A DNA stretch of 64,000 nucleotides from Bdellovibrio bacteriovorus (GTDB lineage Bacteria > Bdellovibrionota > Bdellovibrionia > Bdellovibrionales > Bdellovibrionaceae): NCBI RefSeq assembly GCF_001592755.1, contig NZ_LUKF01000012.1, forward strand, positions 1 through 64,000, given 5' to 3'. This document shows, piece after piece, positions 50,942-60,350 of this stretch. The notes under the pieces are model-generated. The model did no database searches, had not been told where the DNA came from, and saw nothing but the letters and a program-made list of their open reading frames with translations. Position 1 is the stretch's first letter. Every line of letters begins with the position of its first letter. A program made the position numbers and the translations under genes.

Positions 50942-51385
50942 CTAGCGAAGCTCTACTTTTCCTTCTTTAGTGAAGGGGATGGTTGCAAACGAAAATTTCG
51001 CATCCCCTTCAATCTTATACGGCAATTCGCCGGATGTTAAAATAGAAGCCACATGTCCCATAAGATCTCCGTACTTTACTGGCAATGGTAGTTCTATATT
51101 GGCGTCTTTGGATGCGGGAACCTTGATGGCTTTATCCGTTTTGGAAGTGGTGAGCTGCTTATCACCGACGAAAACTTTGTAGGCCACTTCTTCCACTTCG
51201 ATATCAAAGCGATTGGGATTTTGCACATTCACGACAAAGACCAACGTGGTGCCAGAAAGATTTGTATCTTTCGCATAGACGTTTTCTAGCTTCGCCTCGG
51301 GTTTTTCAGCAAAACCCAAAAGGCCTTTACCCGAACAGGCCGTCAGAATAGAGAGAAAAATAAAAGCCAAAGTCCAAAATTTCAT
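50942..51385 (-). CDS. LEA14-like (WHy domain) lipoprotein
   Basis: The product is 147 residues with a lipoprotein signal and lipobox LTAC. The mature part is a WHy/LEA type-2 beta-sandwich: AKLENVYAKDTNLSGTTLVF, VNVQNPNRFDIEVEEVAYKVFV (the NPN signature) and LPYKIEGDAKF near the end. LEA14-like proteins are linked to desiccation and stress tolerance; a stabilising role in the envelope is inference. AAAGGATACAAG precedes the start. It converges with tldE. Confidence 0.9.
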   Translation of the reverse strand: MKFWTLAFIFLSILTACSGKGLLGFAEKPEAKLENVYAKDTNLSGTTLVFVVNVQNPNRFDIEVEEVAYKVFVGDKQLTTSKTDKAIKVPASKDANIELPLPVKYGDLMGHVASILTSGELPYKIEGDAKFSFATIPFTKEGKVELR

Positions 51386-51519
51386 TCTTGTATCCTTTTA
51401 AGACTCAAACTTAATCGCTCGAACCCTTCGTCGCAAGCGGAAAGTCTATTGGTCAAATACAGCTCCATACTGCTTTGGACCCATGATAAATTTTGAGAAT
51501 GGCAGGAAGGAGGTTCACG

Positions 51520-51753
51520 ATGGGAACTTGTGAAAATTGTGGCAACGTCTATGACAAAGCTTTTCGAGTGACAATCGGTGATCAAGAGCACGTGTTTGAT
51601 AGTTTTGAATGCGCTATCAATCAACTGGCACCTCGTTGCGAGCATTGTCGTACACGCATTATCGGGCATGGGCTTGAAGCGCAGGGGAAAATCTATTGTT
51701 GCGCTCACTGCTCTCATGCCGACAATGTTAAAGAATTAAAAGATCGAATTTAA
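51520..51753 (+). CDS. Small cysteine-rich zinc-ribbon protein
   Basis: The product is 77 residues; start at 51520 by GAAGGAGGTTCACG. It begins MGTCENCGNVYDKAF, then has FECAINQL, RCEHCRTRIIGHG and YCCAHCSHA, nine cysteines in all plus several His. The CxxC pairs suggest two zinc sites. No signal peptide. I know no function for it. It is a single gene closed by a strong hairpin shared with the SDR gene. Confidence 0.85.
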   Translation: MGTCENCGNVYDKAFRVTIGDQEHVFDSFECAINQLAPRCEHCRTRIIGHGLEAQGKIYCCAHCSHADNVKELKDRI

Positions 51754-51765
51754 GTCTGAAAAAAG

Positions 51766-51791
51766 AGGTTCTAGGGGAACCCCTAGAACCT
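51766..51791. terminator. Bidirectional terminator hairpin
   Basis: A 12-bp perfect stem (AGGTTCTAGGGG with CCCCTAGAACCT), preceded by A-rich sequence and followed by TTG. It overlaps the final codons of the minus-strand SDR gene. Confidence 0.8.
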
Positions 51792-52814
51792 TTGTTCATT
51801 GTTTCTGCGAGCTGCATCCTCAGATATTCTTGTCGCAGCGGATGGCGAAATAGCGGAGTGCGAGTCCATTCCCAACTTTTTGGTGTGGTTAGCCGTCGGT
51901 GTCGGCAACAACGTATTTGCCAAAGACAAAATGTCGGCGTGAATTTCTGGAAACAGATTCTGAAATCCAATCGCAAGTTTTGCGGGAAGTGAAATTGTTA
52001 GCTCTGCTTTTCCATATTTCAGTGCGCGAATGATTTGGCGAGCCGCGGATTCCGCACTGACCGTCAGAAGCGGCATTGATCCCGAGATAGAGAACCAGGC
52101 GAACTCATTTTCGTGCTGGCCTCCGAACTCGGCATGTCCTTGCGAACCGGTGCGCATCAGCCCAGGGAAAACCGTCGTGACATAGATATTGTCCTTCATA
52201 AGTTCCGCGCGCAAAGTTTTTGAATAGCCTGCCAGCGCGAACTTGCCTGCACAGTAAGGCGCAAGATGGGGAACGGCCATACGCCCGCCAATGGAGCTGA
52301 TATTGACAATGCGACCGCCATCTTTCATCAAATACGGTCTTGCCGCTTCGATGATGTTAAACGGAGCCCAAAAGTGAACATCTAGCGAGTCGCGAAATTC
52401 CTGCTCTGTCGCATTCACATAGGGCATGACTGAAATAATACCCGCGTTGTTGATGACAACATCCAGGCGTTTAAAGTGATCCACGCATTTGCGTACGGCG
52501 TGTTTTGCGTGTTCGGGTTTCGTAGAGTCACAGATCTCGTAAATCACTTGTGAGTTCGGATGATTGAACTGAATAAGGTTTTGCGCCTTTTTCAATTCAG
52601 CTTCATCGCGAGCAAGCAAGCAGACCGAAGCTCCTTCTTCGACCAACTGATTCGCTAAGACGAATCCCAGGCCGCGGGAGCCGCCTGAAATGAGCACCAC
52701 CTTGCCTTGAAGACTGAAGCGACGAAGCGCCCCTTTGACGATGTCATAAGCGAGATACCCCAAAAGTCCCAAACCCACGTATTTGGCAAATTTGTTGGAT
52801 GATTTCTTTTTCAT
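51783..52814 (-). CDS. Short-chain dehydrogenase/reductase with N-terminal membrane segment
   Basis: The product is 343 residues. A classical SDR domain follows about 35 N-terminal residues that include a hydrophobic patch (YVGLGLLGYLAYDIV), possibly a membrane anchor. NAD(P)-binding GGSRGLGFVLANQL, then VINNAGIIS, Ser in VNISSIGG and the active site YCAGKFAL (YxxxK). The segment after VTTVFPGLMRTGSQGHAEF is as in membrane-linked SDRs. The substrate is unknown. The disordered protein gene 52827-53324 lies 12 bases upstream on the same strand, so they share an operon. Confidence 0.92.
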   Translation of the reverse strand: MKKKSSNKFAKYVGLGLLGYLAYDIVKGALRRFSLQGKVVLISGGSRGLGFVLANQLVEEGASVCLLARDEAELKKAQNLIQFNHPNSQVIYEICDSTKPEHAKHAVRKCVDHFKRLDVVINNAGIISVMPYVNATEQEFRDSLDVHFWAPFNIIEAARPYLMKDGGRIVNISSIGGRMAVPHLAPYCAGKFALAGYSKTLRAELMKDNIYVTTVFPGLMRTGSQGHAEFGGQHENEFAWFSISGSMPLLTVSAESAARQIIRALKYGKAELTISLPAKLAIGFQNLFPEIHADILSLANTLLPTPTANHTKKLGMDSHSAISPSAATRISEDAARRNNEQRF

Positions 52815-52826
52815 GTTTTTGTCCCT

Positions 52827-53324
52827 TTAATATTCTTTGTAGTGACGGCCGCGGCGAAGGTCTTCCTGAAAGCGTTCTTCCGTATTGTTTTCGTTATGAT
52901 GATACTCGAAATTTTTTTGGTGATTTCCACCCATGTGGGGGTAGTGATGATCTGAGTGGCATTCGCGGAAGCGATCCTGACAGATCTCGTTGTAGCGATC
53001 CTGCGGAGCCCAATCGGAAATGTTTTGCGGCTCGTTTAAGTATTCACCTCTTTGAGCCTGACGACGGCGACCGCGGTTGTAATCGCGATTCATGCTTTCG
53101 TCGGCATTGTCGTAATTGCGTTCGCGCTCACGACGAGACTCGCGTTCATCCTCTTCGTCGCGATAACCAGCGCCGTGGTTGCCCTCACTGTAGTTTGAAA
53201 CTGGACGAGATCGATGTCGGGGGCTTTCTTCTCTCTGCAAGCGGTGAGTCCCGTGATATCTTTCACTGCCGTGAGATCCTTGTTGTCGAGAATAATTGTC
53301 CTGCGGTGATCTGCGATGTGGCAT
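52827..53324 (-). CDS. Disordered Arg/Glu/His/Asn/Tyr-rich protein
   Basis: The product is 165 residues; start at 53324 by CAAGGAGGAGCAC. It has almost no hydrophobic residues: Arg, Glu, Asp, His, Asn, Gln, Tyr and Ser make up most of it, in segments such as EEDERESRRERERNYDNADE and NRGRRRQAQRGEYLNE. Two cysteines sit in ICQDRFRECHSDHHYPH, next to a His cluster that could bind metal. It would be disordered in solution. It is the first gene of the operon with the SDR enzyme. Confidence 0.75.
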   Translation of the reverse strand: MPHRRSPQDNYSRQQGSHGSERYHGTHRLQREESPRHRSRPVSNYSEGNHGAGYRDEEDERESRRERERNYDNADESMNRDYNRGRRRQAQRGEYLNEPQNISDWAPQDRYNEICQDRFRECHSDHHYPHMGGNHQKNFEYHHNENNTEERFQEDLRRGRHYKEY

Positions 53325-53465
53325 GTGCTCCTCCTTGTGCATACACGTCATTCCTTGGGAAGAGTTGCAAAAGAAGAACCACTTCTAAAAAGTCGGAGTT
53401 AAAATTGAAAGAGTTTTAGGGGCACATCTCCGTGAACGGATTTGACGAAATGCCCCAAAAGAAAT

Positions 53466-54242
53466 TTATTTCTGTTTAAGAATGGCGTTGGCAATTTCTG
53501 TGAAGCCCAAGCCGCCTCTTTGTTGAGTCACATAGGTGGGTTTGTTTTTAATTTGATCGATGAAGTTTTGAATGTTTGCTACTGCAAAACTGTGGGGGAA
53601 GTACGCAAACATCGGTTCATCGTTTGGAGAATCTCCACTGAATCCGCAAACTTTCTTCGCCTCGTCAGCAGTCACAGAAAATTCTTTTTGCAAAAATTTG
53701 AGCGACATTGTGAGTTTGTCGTAAGCACCAAACCAGCCATTGACGTGAATGGAGCTGACCTTGGCCTGAGCGCCGTGTGAATGAAAGATATCCACAATTT
53801 TTTGAACTTCGGTGCGTGGTAAGGCGGGGACGTCCTCGCAGAAATCAATCGCTAAATCCATCAAACGACAAAATTGATCACTTGCTAAATCACAGCCTGG
53901 AACTTTTTGAAGAATTTCTTTTTCTAGCGCGTTCAGTTTTTTGCGATTTTCGCTTTGAGTTTTCTCATCAAAGAAAAAGTGACGGTGCATTTTTTTTCCG
54001 TGGTAACGAAAATAAAATCCGCCGTTTTCTCCAACGATGCCGCTGACGGGCCAGACTCGGGCGATCATTTCACACCATCCTGCGGGTCGACCCGTTACCG
54101 GAATCACGTGGATTCCTGCTTCATGAAGTTTCCACAAAGCCGTGTAAGCCTCAGGACCTAAAAGCCCTTCGTCGGTCAAAGTGTCGTCGATATCAGTCAG
54201 AAGAAACTGCAGCTGTTCGGAGAAGTGAGAAACATTTTGCAT
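53466..54242 (-). CDS. HAD-superfamily (IIB) phosphatase, MPGP-like
   Basis: The product is 258 residues, a cytoplasmic phosphatase. Motif I LLTDIDDTLTDEG with the nucleophile Asp, motif II VIPVTGRPAGWC, the IIB cap (VGENGGFYFRYHGKK), then KLTMSLKFLQKEF (Lys) and motif IV CGFSGDSPNDEPMFAYF are all there. The layout is that of mannosyl-3-phosphoglycerate or sucrose-phosphate phosphatases; the true substrate cannot be told. The end reads YVTQQRGGLGFTEIANAIL, as in MPGP proteins. Confidence 0.9.
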   Translation of the reverse strand: MQNVSHFSEQLQFLLTDIDDTLTDEGLLGPEAYTALWKLHEAGIHVIPVTGRPAGWCEMIARVWPVSGIVGENGGFYFRYHGKKMHRHFFFDEKTQSENRKKLNALEKEILQKVPGCDLASDQFCRLMDLAIDFCEDVPALPRTEVQKIVDIFHSHGAQAKVSSIHVNGWFGAYDKLTMSLKFLQKEFSVTADEAKKVCGFSGDSPNDEPMFAYFPHSFAVANIQNFIDQIKNKPTYVTQQRGGLGFTEIANAILKQK

Positions 54243-54421
54243 GCTTAAATTATCAACCTGGTTCCTTTTTTAAACAAAGGGAAGCAGGTACCTTTGGTAT
54301 GGCTTGTCAAAAATTAGACTTGCACCTGAAAGCAATCGCCTTCATTTTTTGTCTATATATATAGGTCGGGCTGCAAGAGTCGTTATCCCTCGACTTTGGA
54401 TGAGCCCTTAGGAATTAGAGC

Positions 54422-57142
54422 ATGGCCAAAAAAAGTGAAGCATCTGATGGTATCAAGCTGGTCGTTGTGGAGTCCCCAACGAAGGCTAAGACCATTCGTA
54501 AATTCCTCGGGAAAGATTATGTGGTTGAGTCCTGCATGGGACATATTCGTGATTTGCCACAATCTGCGAAAGACATTCCTGAAAAAGTAAAAAAAGAAAA
54601 ATGGGCCCAACTTGGGGTCAACGTTGATAAAAACTTTGAGCCTTTGTACTGCGTCCCGAAGGACAAGACTAAAGTCGTAAAGAATTTAAAAGACAAACTT
54701 GAAGAAGCCACAGAGCTGTATCTCGCGACCGATGAAGACCGCGAAGGGGAATCTATCAGCTGGCACTTGCTTGAAGTTTTAAAGCCTAAAGTTCCAACAA
54801 AACGAATGGTGTTTCACGAGATCACGAAAGATGCGATTCAAAAAGCTTTGAAGGACACGCGTGAAATCGATTTGAACCTAGTGCGTGCGCAAGAAGCGCG
54901 TCGTATTTTGGATCGTTTGGTGGGTTACACGATTTCTCCACTTTTGTGGAAGAAAGTGGCTTACGGTCTTTCCGCAGGTCGCGTGCAATCCGTGGCTGTG
55001 CGTTTGATTGTTGAAAGAGAACTTGAGCGCATTCGCTTTAAAAAATCCGCTTATTGGGGAGTTCTTGCTGAACTTTCTAAAGACGGTGTGAACTTTGAAT
55101 CTCGTCTGCAACAGTACAAAAATCAAAGAATCGCAACCGGTAAAGACTTCGATGGTCTTACGGGTCAGTTGACGGCGGGAAAAGATGTTTTAGTCCTTGA
55201 TGAAAAATTAGCAGCAAAACTTGCGGCCGATTTGAAAGCAGGGAACTGGACAGTTACTGAAGTTGAAGAAAAACCAACTTTCAGAAAACCGGCTCCGCCA
55301 TTTATCACTTCGACTTTGCAACAAGAGGCGAACAGAAAATTAGGTTTGAGTTCGCGTGAAACCATGCAAGTGGCACAAAAACTTTACGAGCAGGGTTTCA
55401 TCACTTATATGCGTACGGACTCTACATTCTTGTCGAACGAAGCCATCACCGCCTCTCGTGATTCTATCGGCAGCAAGTATGGTAAAGAGTATTTGCCTCC
55501 GCAACCTCGCACTTACGCGGCTAAAAAAGTCAAAGGCGCGCAAGAGGCCCATGAAGCGATTCGTCCTGCAGGAAATCAGTTTATGGATCCGGATGAAACG
55601 GGTCTAACAGGAACTCAATTCCGTCTTTATGATTTGATTTGGAAACGTACGATTGCCTCGCAAATGGTGGATGCCCGTCAGAAACAAGTCAGCGCTAAAA
55701 TTCAAGTCGGTGAAGCTCTTTTTGGTGCCTCCGGTATGACGATTGAGTTTGCCGGTTTCCTTCGTGCTTACGTAGAAGGCAGTGATGATCCTGAAGCAGA
55801 TTTGGCAGAGCGCGAAGTGCGTTTGCCAGCGTTGAAAACAAAAGACGCTGTGAAATGCGCGAAGCTCGATCCAACATCGCATGAAACAAAACCACCAGCT
55901 CGTTATACCGAGGCCAGCCTTGTACAAACGATGGAAAAAGAAGGCATTGGCCGTCCATCTACCTACGCTTCTGTTATCGGAACTATCATTGATCGTGGTT
56001 ACGTTCGTAAAAATGGAACGGCTCTTGTTCCAACATTTACGGCAATGATTGTTTCAAAGCTTTTGAGCAGCTATCTTTCTGAATACGTCGATTTGGGTTT
56101 TACTTCTGAAATGGAGCAAAGCTTGGATAATATCGCCGATGGCGATTTAGACTGGGAAAAGTATTTAGCCTCTGTTTACAAAGGCCCGAAGGGTCTGCGT
56201 GCTTTGGTGGATACTCAGGAAGAAAAAATCAATCCTGATGAAGCTCGTACGATGACGTTAGAAGGCATGGACAGATATAAATTCCACGTTGGTCGTTACG
56301 GTGCTTATGTCACAACGACACGTGATGGAGAAGATGTCAGTGCTTCATTGCCTGATAATGAATCTCCCGCCGATATCACTCCTGAAATCGCCGAAAAGTT
56401 GATTGATCAAAAAATCAATGGTGCGGATGCCTTGGGTAAAGATCCTAAGACCGGTCTTCCGATTTATGTCTTAAATGGCCGCTATGGTCCTTACGTGCAA
56501 TTAGGTGACGTGAGTCCTGAAGATGACAAACCGAAACGTGCGTCTCTTCCGCCGAACACGCAGCCAGAGCAAGTGGATTTGCAAATGGCTTTGGAGCTTT
56601 TATCATTGCCAAAACTTTTGGGCACTCATCCAGGTACAGGCAAAGAAATCAAAGCGGGCTTGGGTCGCTTCGGCCCCTTCATCGTGCATGACGGGGACTA
56701 TCGTTCGATTCCGAAAGGCGAAAGCATTTTCACCATCACGCTTGAGCGCGCGCTTGAGATGTTAAGCCAACCGAAAAAGGGTCGCGGAAAAGCAGCTCCT
56801 TTGAAAGAACTTGGTGTTTATCCTGAGACTACGGACGCAGTCCAAGTTTATAACGGACCTTATGGGCCTTATATCAAATGCGGAAAAGTGAACGTGTCCC
56901 TTCCCGAAGGAACGACTCCGGATACAGTGACCTTGGAACAAGCTGTCGCTCTGATCAATGAAAAGGGCGGACCCGCGAAGGGCAAAGGAAAAGCCAAAGC
57001 GAAGGGTAAAAGCTCGGGCGCAGCCAAATCCGCAGCTCCCAAAGCAGCTCCGAAAAAGTCTTTAAAGCAAGCTGAGACCGCGAAAGAAAAAGCGCAGGTC
57101 TTAGGTGTCAAAAAAGTAGTCACTTGCAAGTCAAAGAAGTAA
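54422..57142 (+). CDS. topA: DNA topoisomerase I
   Basis: The 906-residue product relaxes negative supercoils. Toprim domain: VVVESPTKAKTIRKFLG at the N-terminus and TDEDREGESISWHL with the acidic metal ligands. The active Tyr329 is in GFITYMRTDSTFLS. IGRPSTYASVIGTIIDRGYV is conserved. The C-terminus has four short repeats of the RYGPYV type (RYGAYVT, RYGPYVQ, RFGPFIV, PYGPYIK) in place of the zinc ribbons of the E. coli enzyme, and ends in a Lys/Ala/Gly-rich tail of about 60 residues. The ribosome site is TTAGGA. The gene is transcribed alone. Confidence 0.97.
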   Translation: MAKKSEASDGIKLVVVESPTKAKTIRKFLGKDYVVESCMGHIRDLPQSAKDIPEKVKKEKWAQLGVNVDKNFEPLYCVPKDKTKVVKNLKDKLEEATELYLATDEDREGESISWHLLEVLKPKVPTKRMVFHEITKDAIQKALKDTREIDLNLVRAQEARRILDRLVGYTISPLLWKKVAYGLSAGRVQSVAVRLIVERELERIRFKKSAYWGVLAELSKDGVNFESRLQQYKNQRIATGKDFDGLTGQLTAGKDVLVLDEKLAAKLAADLKAGNWTVTEVEEKPTFRKPAPPFITSTLQQEANRKLGLSSRETMQVAQKLYEQGFITYMRTDSTFLSNEAITASRDSIGSKYGKEYLPPQPRTYAAKKVKGAQEAHEAIRPAGNQFMDPDETGLTGTQFRLYDLIWKRTIASQMVDARQKQVSAKIQVGEALFGASGMTIEFAGFLRAYVEGSDDPEADLAEREVRLPALKTKDAVKCAKLDPTSHETKPPARYTEASLVQTMEKEGIGRPSTYASVIGTIIDRGYVRKNGTALVPTFTAMIVSKLLSSYLSEYVDLGFTSEMEQSLDNIADGDLDWEKYLASVYKGPKGLRALVDTQEEKINPDEARTMTLEGMDRYKFHVGRYGAYVTTTRDGEDVSASLPDNESPADITPEIAEKLIDQKINGADALGKDPKTGLPIYVLNGRYGPYVQLGDVSPEDDKPKRASLPPNTQPEQVDLQMALELLSLPKLLGTHPGTGKEIKAGLGRFGPFIVHDGDYRSIPKGESIFTITLERALEMLSQPKKGRGKAAPLKELGVYPETTDAVQVYNGPYGPYIKCGKVNVSLPEGTTPDTVTLEQAVALINEKGGPAKGKGKAKAKGKSSGAAKSAAPKAAPKKSLKQAETAKEKAQVLGVKKVVTCKSKK

Positions 57143-57149
57143 TTTGTTC

Positions 57150-57176
57150 ATCCCCCTTTTCCGAAGGGGGATTCTT
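57150..57176 (+). terminator. Hairpin terminator after topA
   Basis: ATCCCCCTT pairs with AAGGGGGAT around a 5-nt loop, followed by TCTTTG. The U-run is short. Confidence 0.65.
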
Positions 57177-57221
57177 TGCTAAATTTGCTCCACGTTATTC
57201 GGTCTAAGCGTTGGAGTTCGT

Positions 57222-58121
57222 ATGAGTAACAGTTCCCGTAAGGGACAGCTAGAATTAGGGATCAACCGGTCCCCAGAGAAAGATAGAAACTTTCATCTGG
57301 GCGGTCGTAGTTTCTATTTCTTCGACTTCGACGACAACATTGCTTTCTTGACCACGCCTTTGATTCTTTTCCACAAAACGGATCGTCATGAAGTGAAAAT
57401 CTCTAGCGGAGATTTTGCTCAGTATCATCAGAGCATCGGTAAATCCGGTCCTTATGCGGACTATGATTTAGATTTCTGTGACACGACGGGAACGTTCCGT
57501 AATTTTCGTGATCATCACATCGAAGACATCGAAAAGCTTCAAGGTAAGAAACAAATCTTCGTGCAAGACGTGGCAGAGGCTTTAGGTTTTCCGGACTTCC
57601 AGTGGAAAGGTCCTTCTTGGGAGTGTTTCTATCACGCGACCTTCAATCAGCGTCCCTTGTCTGTTATTACTGCCCGCGGACACCATCCCGAAACTTTGAA
57701 AGACGGGATCCGCGTTTTCGTTCAAAATAAACTTCTTCCTTTGGAGCCCAACTACCTCAGTGTCTATCCCGTGAGTCACAAAGAGACGCGTGCACTTTTG
57801 GGTGATGCAGAACTTAAAGAAGGCACGGCGGAACTTAAGCAACGCGCCATTCGTGCGAGTGTGGAAAAGGCGATCGAAACTTATGGTTACAATCCTCATC
57901 ACCGCTTCGGTATGTCGGATGACGACCCAAAGAATATCCAACTTATTGCCGAAGAAATGACTCGACTTAAGGCGAGATTCCCCGAGATGTCTTTCTTCCT
58001 GATTGAGACTCAACACGGAAACTTCGTGAAGCATGAGATAAAATTGGGCGGTCTGCGCGGTGAAAAAGTGGAGAACCTCTCACAACTGTCATTCTTTGAA
58101 GAAGATCGACAAAAGTCTTAA
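57222..58121 (+). CDS. HAD-like protein of unknown substrate
   Basis: The product is 299 residues, cytoplasmic. HAD-fold motifs are visible: FYFFDFDDNIAFL (motif I, Asp35 and Asp37), SVITARGHHPETL (motif II) and FGMSDDDPKNIQLI (motif IV). An unusually long insert between motifs I and II (about 110 residues, with FLTTPLILFHKTDRHEVKI and DLDFCDTTGTFRNFRDHH) would form the cap. I do not know a named family of this shape. TTGGAG precedes the start. Confidence 0.75.
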   Translation: MSNSSRKGQLELGINRSPEKDRNFHLGGRSFYFFDFDDNIAFLTTPLILFHKTDRHEVKISSGDFAQYHQSIGKSGPYADYDLDFCDTTGTFRNFRDHHIEDIEKLQGKKQIFVQDVAEALGFPDFQWKGPSWECFYHATFNQRPLSVITARGHHPETLKDGIRVFVQNKLLPLEPNYLSVYPVSHKETRALLGDAELKEGTAELKQRAIRASVEKAIETYGYNPHHRFGMSDDDPKNIQLIAEEMTRLKARFPEMSFFLIETQHGNFVKHEIKLGGLRGEKVENLSQLSFFEEDRQKS

Positions 58122-58243
58122 AAATAAATAACAAGTCCTAATTTATAACGTCCTTCATAAATTGCATGCCTCCTTTTAAATCTTTGATAATCTAGTGAAA
58201 TCAGTATGGCTTCCTAGAGGGGAAGCTGCATGGAAGGATCAGC

Positions 58244-60262
58244 ATGAGTTCATTCTCAAATGGCGTTAAAGGTTTCATTATTGCCGGCTCTTTGGCCGTT
58301 TCCTCTTTGGCATCTGCACAGCTAAAAGAGGGCTTAGAGTGCCGCTATCTCACTGTGATCGAACAAGGTTTCTTAGCGAATCACGTGAAATATTCTAACC
58401 GCGATACAGAATTGCAAGTTCGCGTGATGGATCAATATCTTAAACGTTTGGATCCTTCAAAAATTTATCTGACACAAGCTGATGTTGATTCCATTAAAAA
58501 AACGGCGGGCAATGTTTTTGATAAAACTAAAAACCGTGACTGTTCATTCTTGGAAGCCACTCAGAAAATCGTTTTGCAAAGAGTGCAAGATCGTGCGGAG
58601 TTCGCAAAAAAATACCTAGGCAAAGAATTTAAATTCGATGCACAAACAGAATTCACTTTCGATCCGGATAAAAAACCATGGCCTAAAGATGCCACTGAAG
58701 CGAACGAGTATTTGAAAAAATACATCCAGTTCCAAATCGGGAACTACCTAGCGACAGACATGAAGCTTGAAGAAGCGAAAAAGAATGTTGCGAAAAACTA
58801 CGAGCGCGCGGTGAAGAGAACTCAAGAAACTTCTTTGGATGATTTGTTCTCTGGCTACCTTGATTCTTTTGCTAGAGCCTTGGATCCACATTCTAGTTTC
58901 TTCTCTCGTGATGTGCTTGAAGATTTCGAAATCCAAATGCGTCTTTCTTTGGAAGGTATTGGGGCGACTCTTTCTTCTCAAGATGGTTTCACGGTTGTTG
59001 AACAACTGGTTCCGGGCGGAGCTGCTGCGAAATCAGGTTTGATTGAGCCTCAAGATAAAATCATCGCTGTCGGTCAGGAAAAAGGACCGATGGAAAACGT
59101 GATCGACATGGATTTAAAAGACGTTGTTAAAAAAATCCGTGGTAATAAAGGCACGAAAGTGCGTTTGACGATCTTGCGTAAATCCGGTGATGCGAAAAAT
59201 CGTTTCGATGTTACTTTGACTCGTGAAAAAGTAAACCTTGAAGACGAAGCCGCTTCTATCATTTATCAAGATAAAGAAATCAACGGTCAGAAAAAGAAAT
59301 TGGGAATCATCAACTTCCCATCCTTTTACGCGGATTCTCGCCGTGGCGGTCGCTCGTCAGCTTCCGACATGAAAAAGCTGATCAAAGAGGCGAATGATAA
59401 AAAAGTCGATGGCTTAGTTCTAGATCTTTCCAATAATGGTGGTGGATCTTTAGAAGACGCCGTGAAGATCGCTGGTCTTTTCTTCCAAACTGGAAACGTC
59501 GTAAAACAGTCTTCTAAAAATGAAGGACGTGCTGAGTCTGCATTGCGTGATACAGATCCAGCCGTAGACTGGGCCGGCCCGCTTGTTGTGTTGACAAGCC
59601 GTATTTCTGCTTCGGCTTCAGAGATCGTGTCAGGGACTTTGCAAGATTATAAACGTGCCGTGATCGTCGGTGGTGACCACACTTACGGTAAAGGTTCTGT
59701 TCAATCCGTTCTTCCGATCCCGAATAACTTGGGCGCGATCAAAGTCACTGTAGGTATGTTCTTCATTCCTGGTGGTAAATCGACGCAGCACCGTGGTGTT
59801 GATGCCGACGTAGTTCTTCCGGGTCCGTTCAGCACTGATGATATCGGTGAGAAGTACATGGATTACTCTTTGCCTCCAAAAACTATCGAGGCGTTCTTGT
59901 CTCCAGATGCTTACGTGAAAGAAGGCCCTGGTACTTGGAAAGAGTTGAAGTCTGATTGGATCAAGTCATTGAAAGAAAGATCTGCGGATCGCGTTGCTAA
60001 AAACGATGAATTCAAAAAGATCGTTGATGAGTTGAACAAAGCCAAAGCGCGCGGAAAATTAATCCGTGTCAGCGAAGTGCTAAAAGATAAGAACGAAAAA
60101 GATAAAAAAGAAAAAGCGAAAAAGACTGCTAGTAAGGCTAAGAAAAATGAAGAGTACTTGAAGCGACCTGATATTCAGGAAGCGGAAAATGTACTTCTTG
60201 ATTTGATTCAGCTGCAAGAGGGGAAAGCTCTCGTGCCCCCCAAACAAGCCAGCGCCAAGTAG
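58244..60262 (+). CDS. prc: Carboxy-terminal processing protease Prc/Tsp (S41)
   Basis: The 672-residue product is a periplasmic protease that trims or degrades proteins from the C-terminus. The signal peptide ends SSLASAQ. The N-terminal helical domain has YLKRLDPSKIYLTQADVD. PDZ domain around residue 240 (SLEGIGATLSSQDGFTVVEQ and GGAAAKSGLIEPQDKIIAVG). The S41 core has LVLDLSNNGGGSLEDAV, the catalytic Ser in SRISASASEIVSGTLQDY and the Lys in YGKGSVQSVLP. The tail is Lys-rich. The size agrees with E. coli Tsp (about 680). Confidence 0.97.
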   Translation: MSSFSNGVKGFIIAGSLAVSSLASAQLKEGLECRYLTVIEQGFLANHVKYSNRDTELQVRVMDQYLKRLDPSKIYLTQADVDSIKKTAGNVFDKTKNRDCSFLEATQKIVLQRVQDRAEFAKKYLGKEFKFDAQTEFTFDPDKKPWPKDATEANEYLKKYIQFQIGNYLATDMKLEEAKKNVAKNYERAVKRTQETSLDDLFSGYLDSFARALDPHSSFFSRDVLEDFEIQMRLSLEGIGATLSSQDGFTVVEQLVPGGAAAKSGLIEPQDKIIAVGQEKGPMENVIDMDLKDVVKKIRGNKGTKVRLTILRKSGDAKNRFDVTLTREKVNLEDEAASIIYQDKEINGQKKKLGIINFPSFYADSRRGGRSSASDMKKLIKEANDKKVDGLVLDLSNNGGGSLEDAVKIAGLFFQTGNVVKQSSKNEGRAESALRDTDPAVDWAGPLVVLTSRISASASEIVSGTLQDYKRAVIVGGDHTYGKGSVQSVLPIPNNLGAIKVTVGMFFIPGGKSTQHRGVDADVVLPGPFSTDDIGEKYMDYSLPPKTIEAFLSPDAYVKEGPGTWKELKSDWIKSLKERSADRVAKNDEFKKIVDELNKAKARGKLIRVSEVLKDKNEKDKKEKAKKTASKAKKNEEYLKRPDIQEAENVLLDLIQLQEGKALVPPKQASAK

Positions 60263-60286
60263 CTTCGTTCCACGTTCGTTGTTGTT

Positions 60287-60318
60287 AAGCCCAGAAGAAA
60301 TTCTGGGCTTTTTTTTTG
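60287..60318 (+). terminator. Rho-independent terminator of prc
   Basis: AAGCCCAGAA pairs with TTCTGGGCTT around GAAA, followed by seven or more T. Confidence 0.92.
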
Positions 60319-60350
60319 CTTCGAACGGAGGGGGAGGGCTTCGAGCGACG

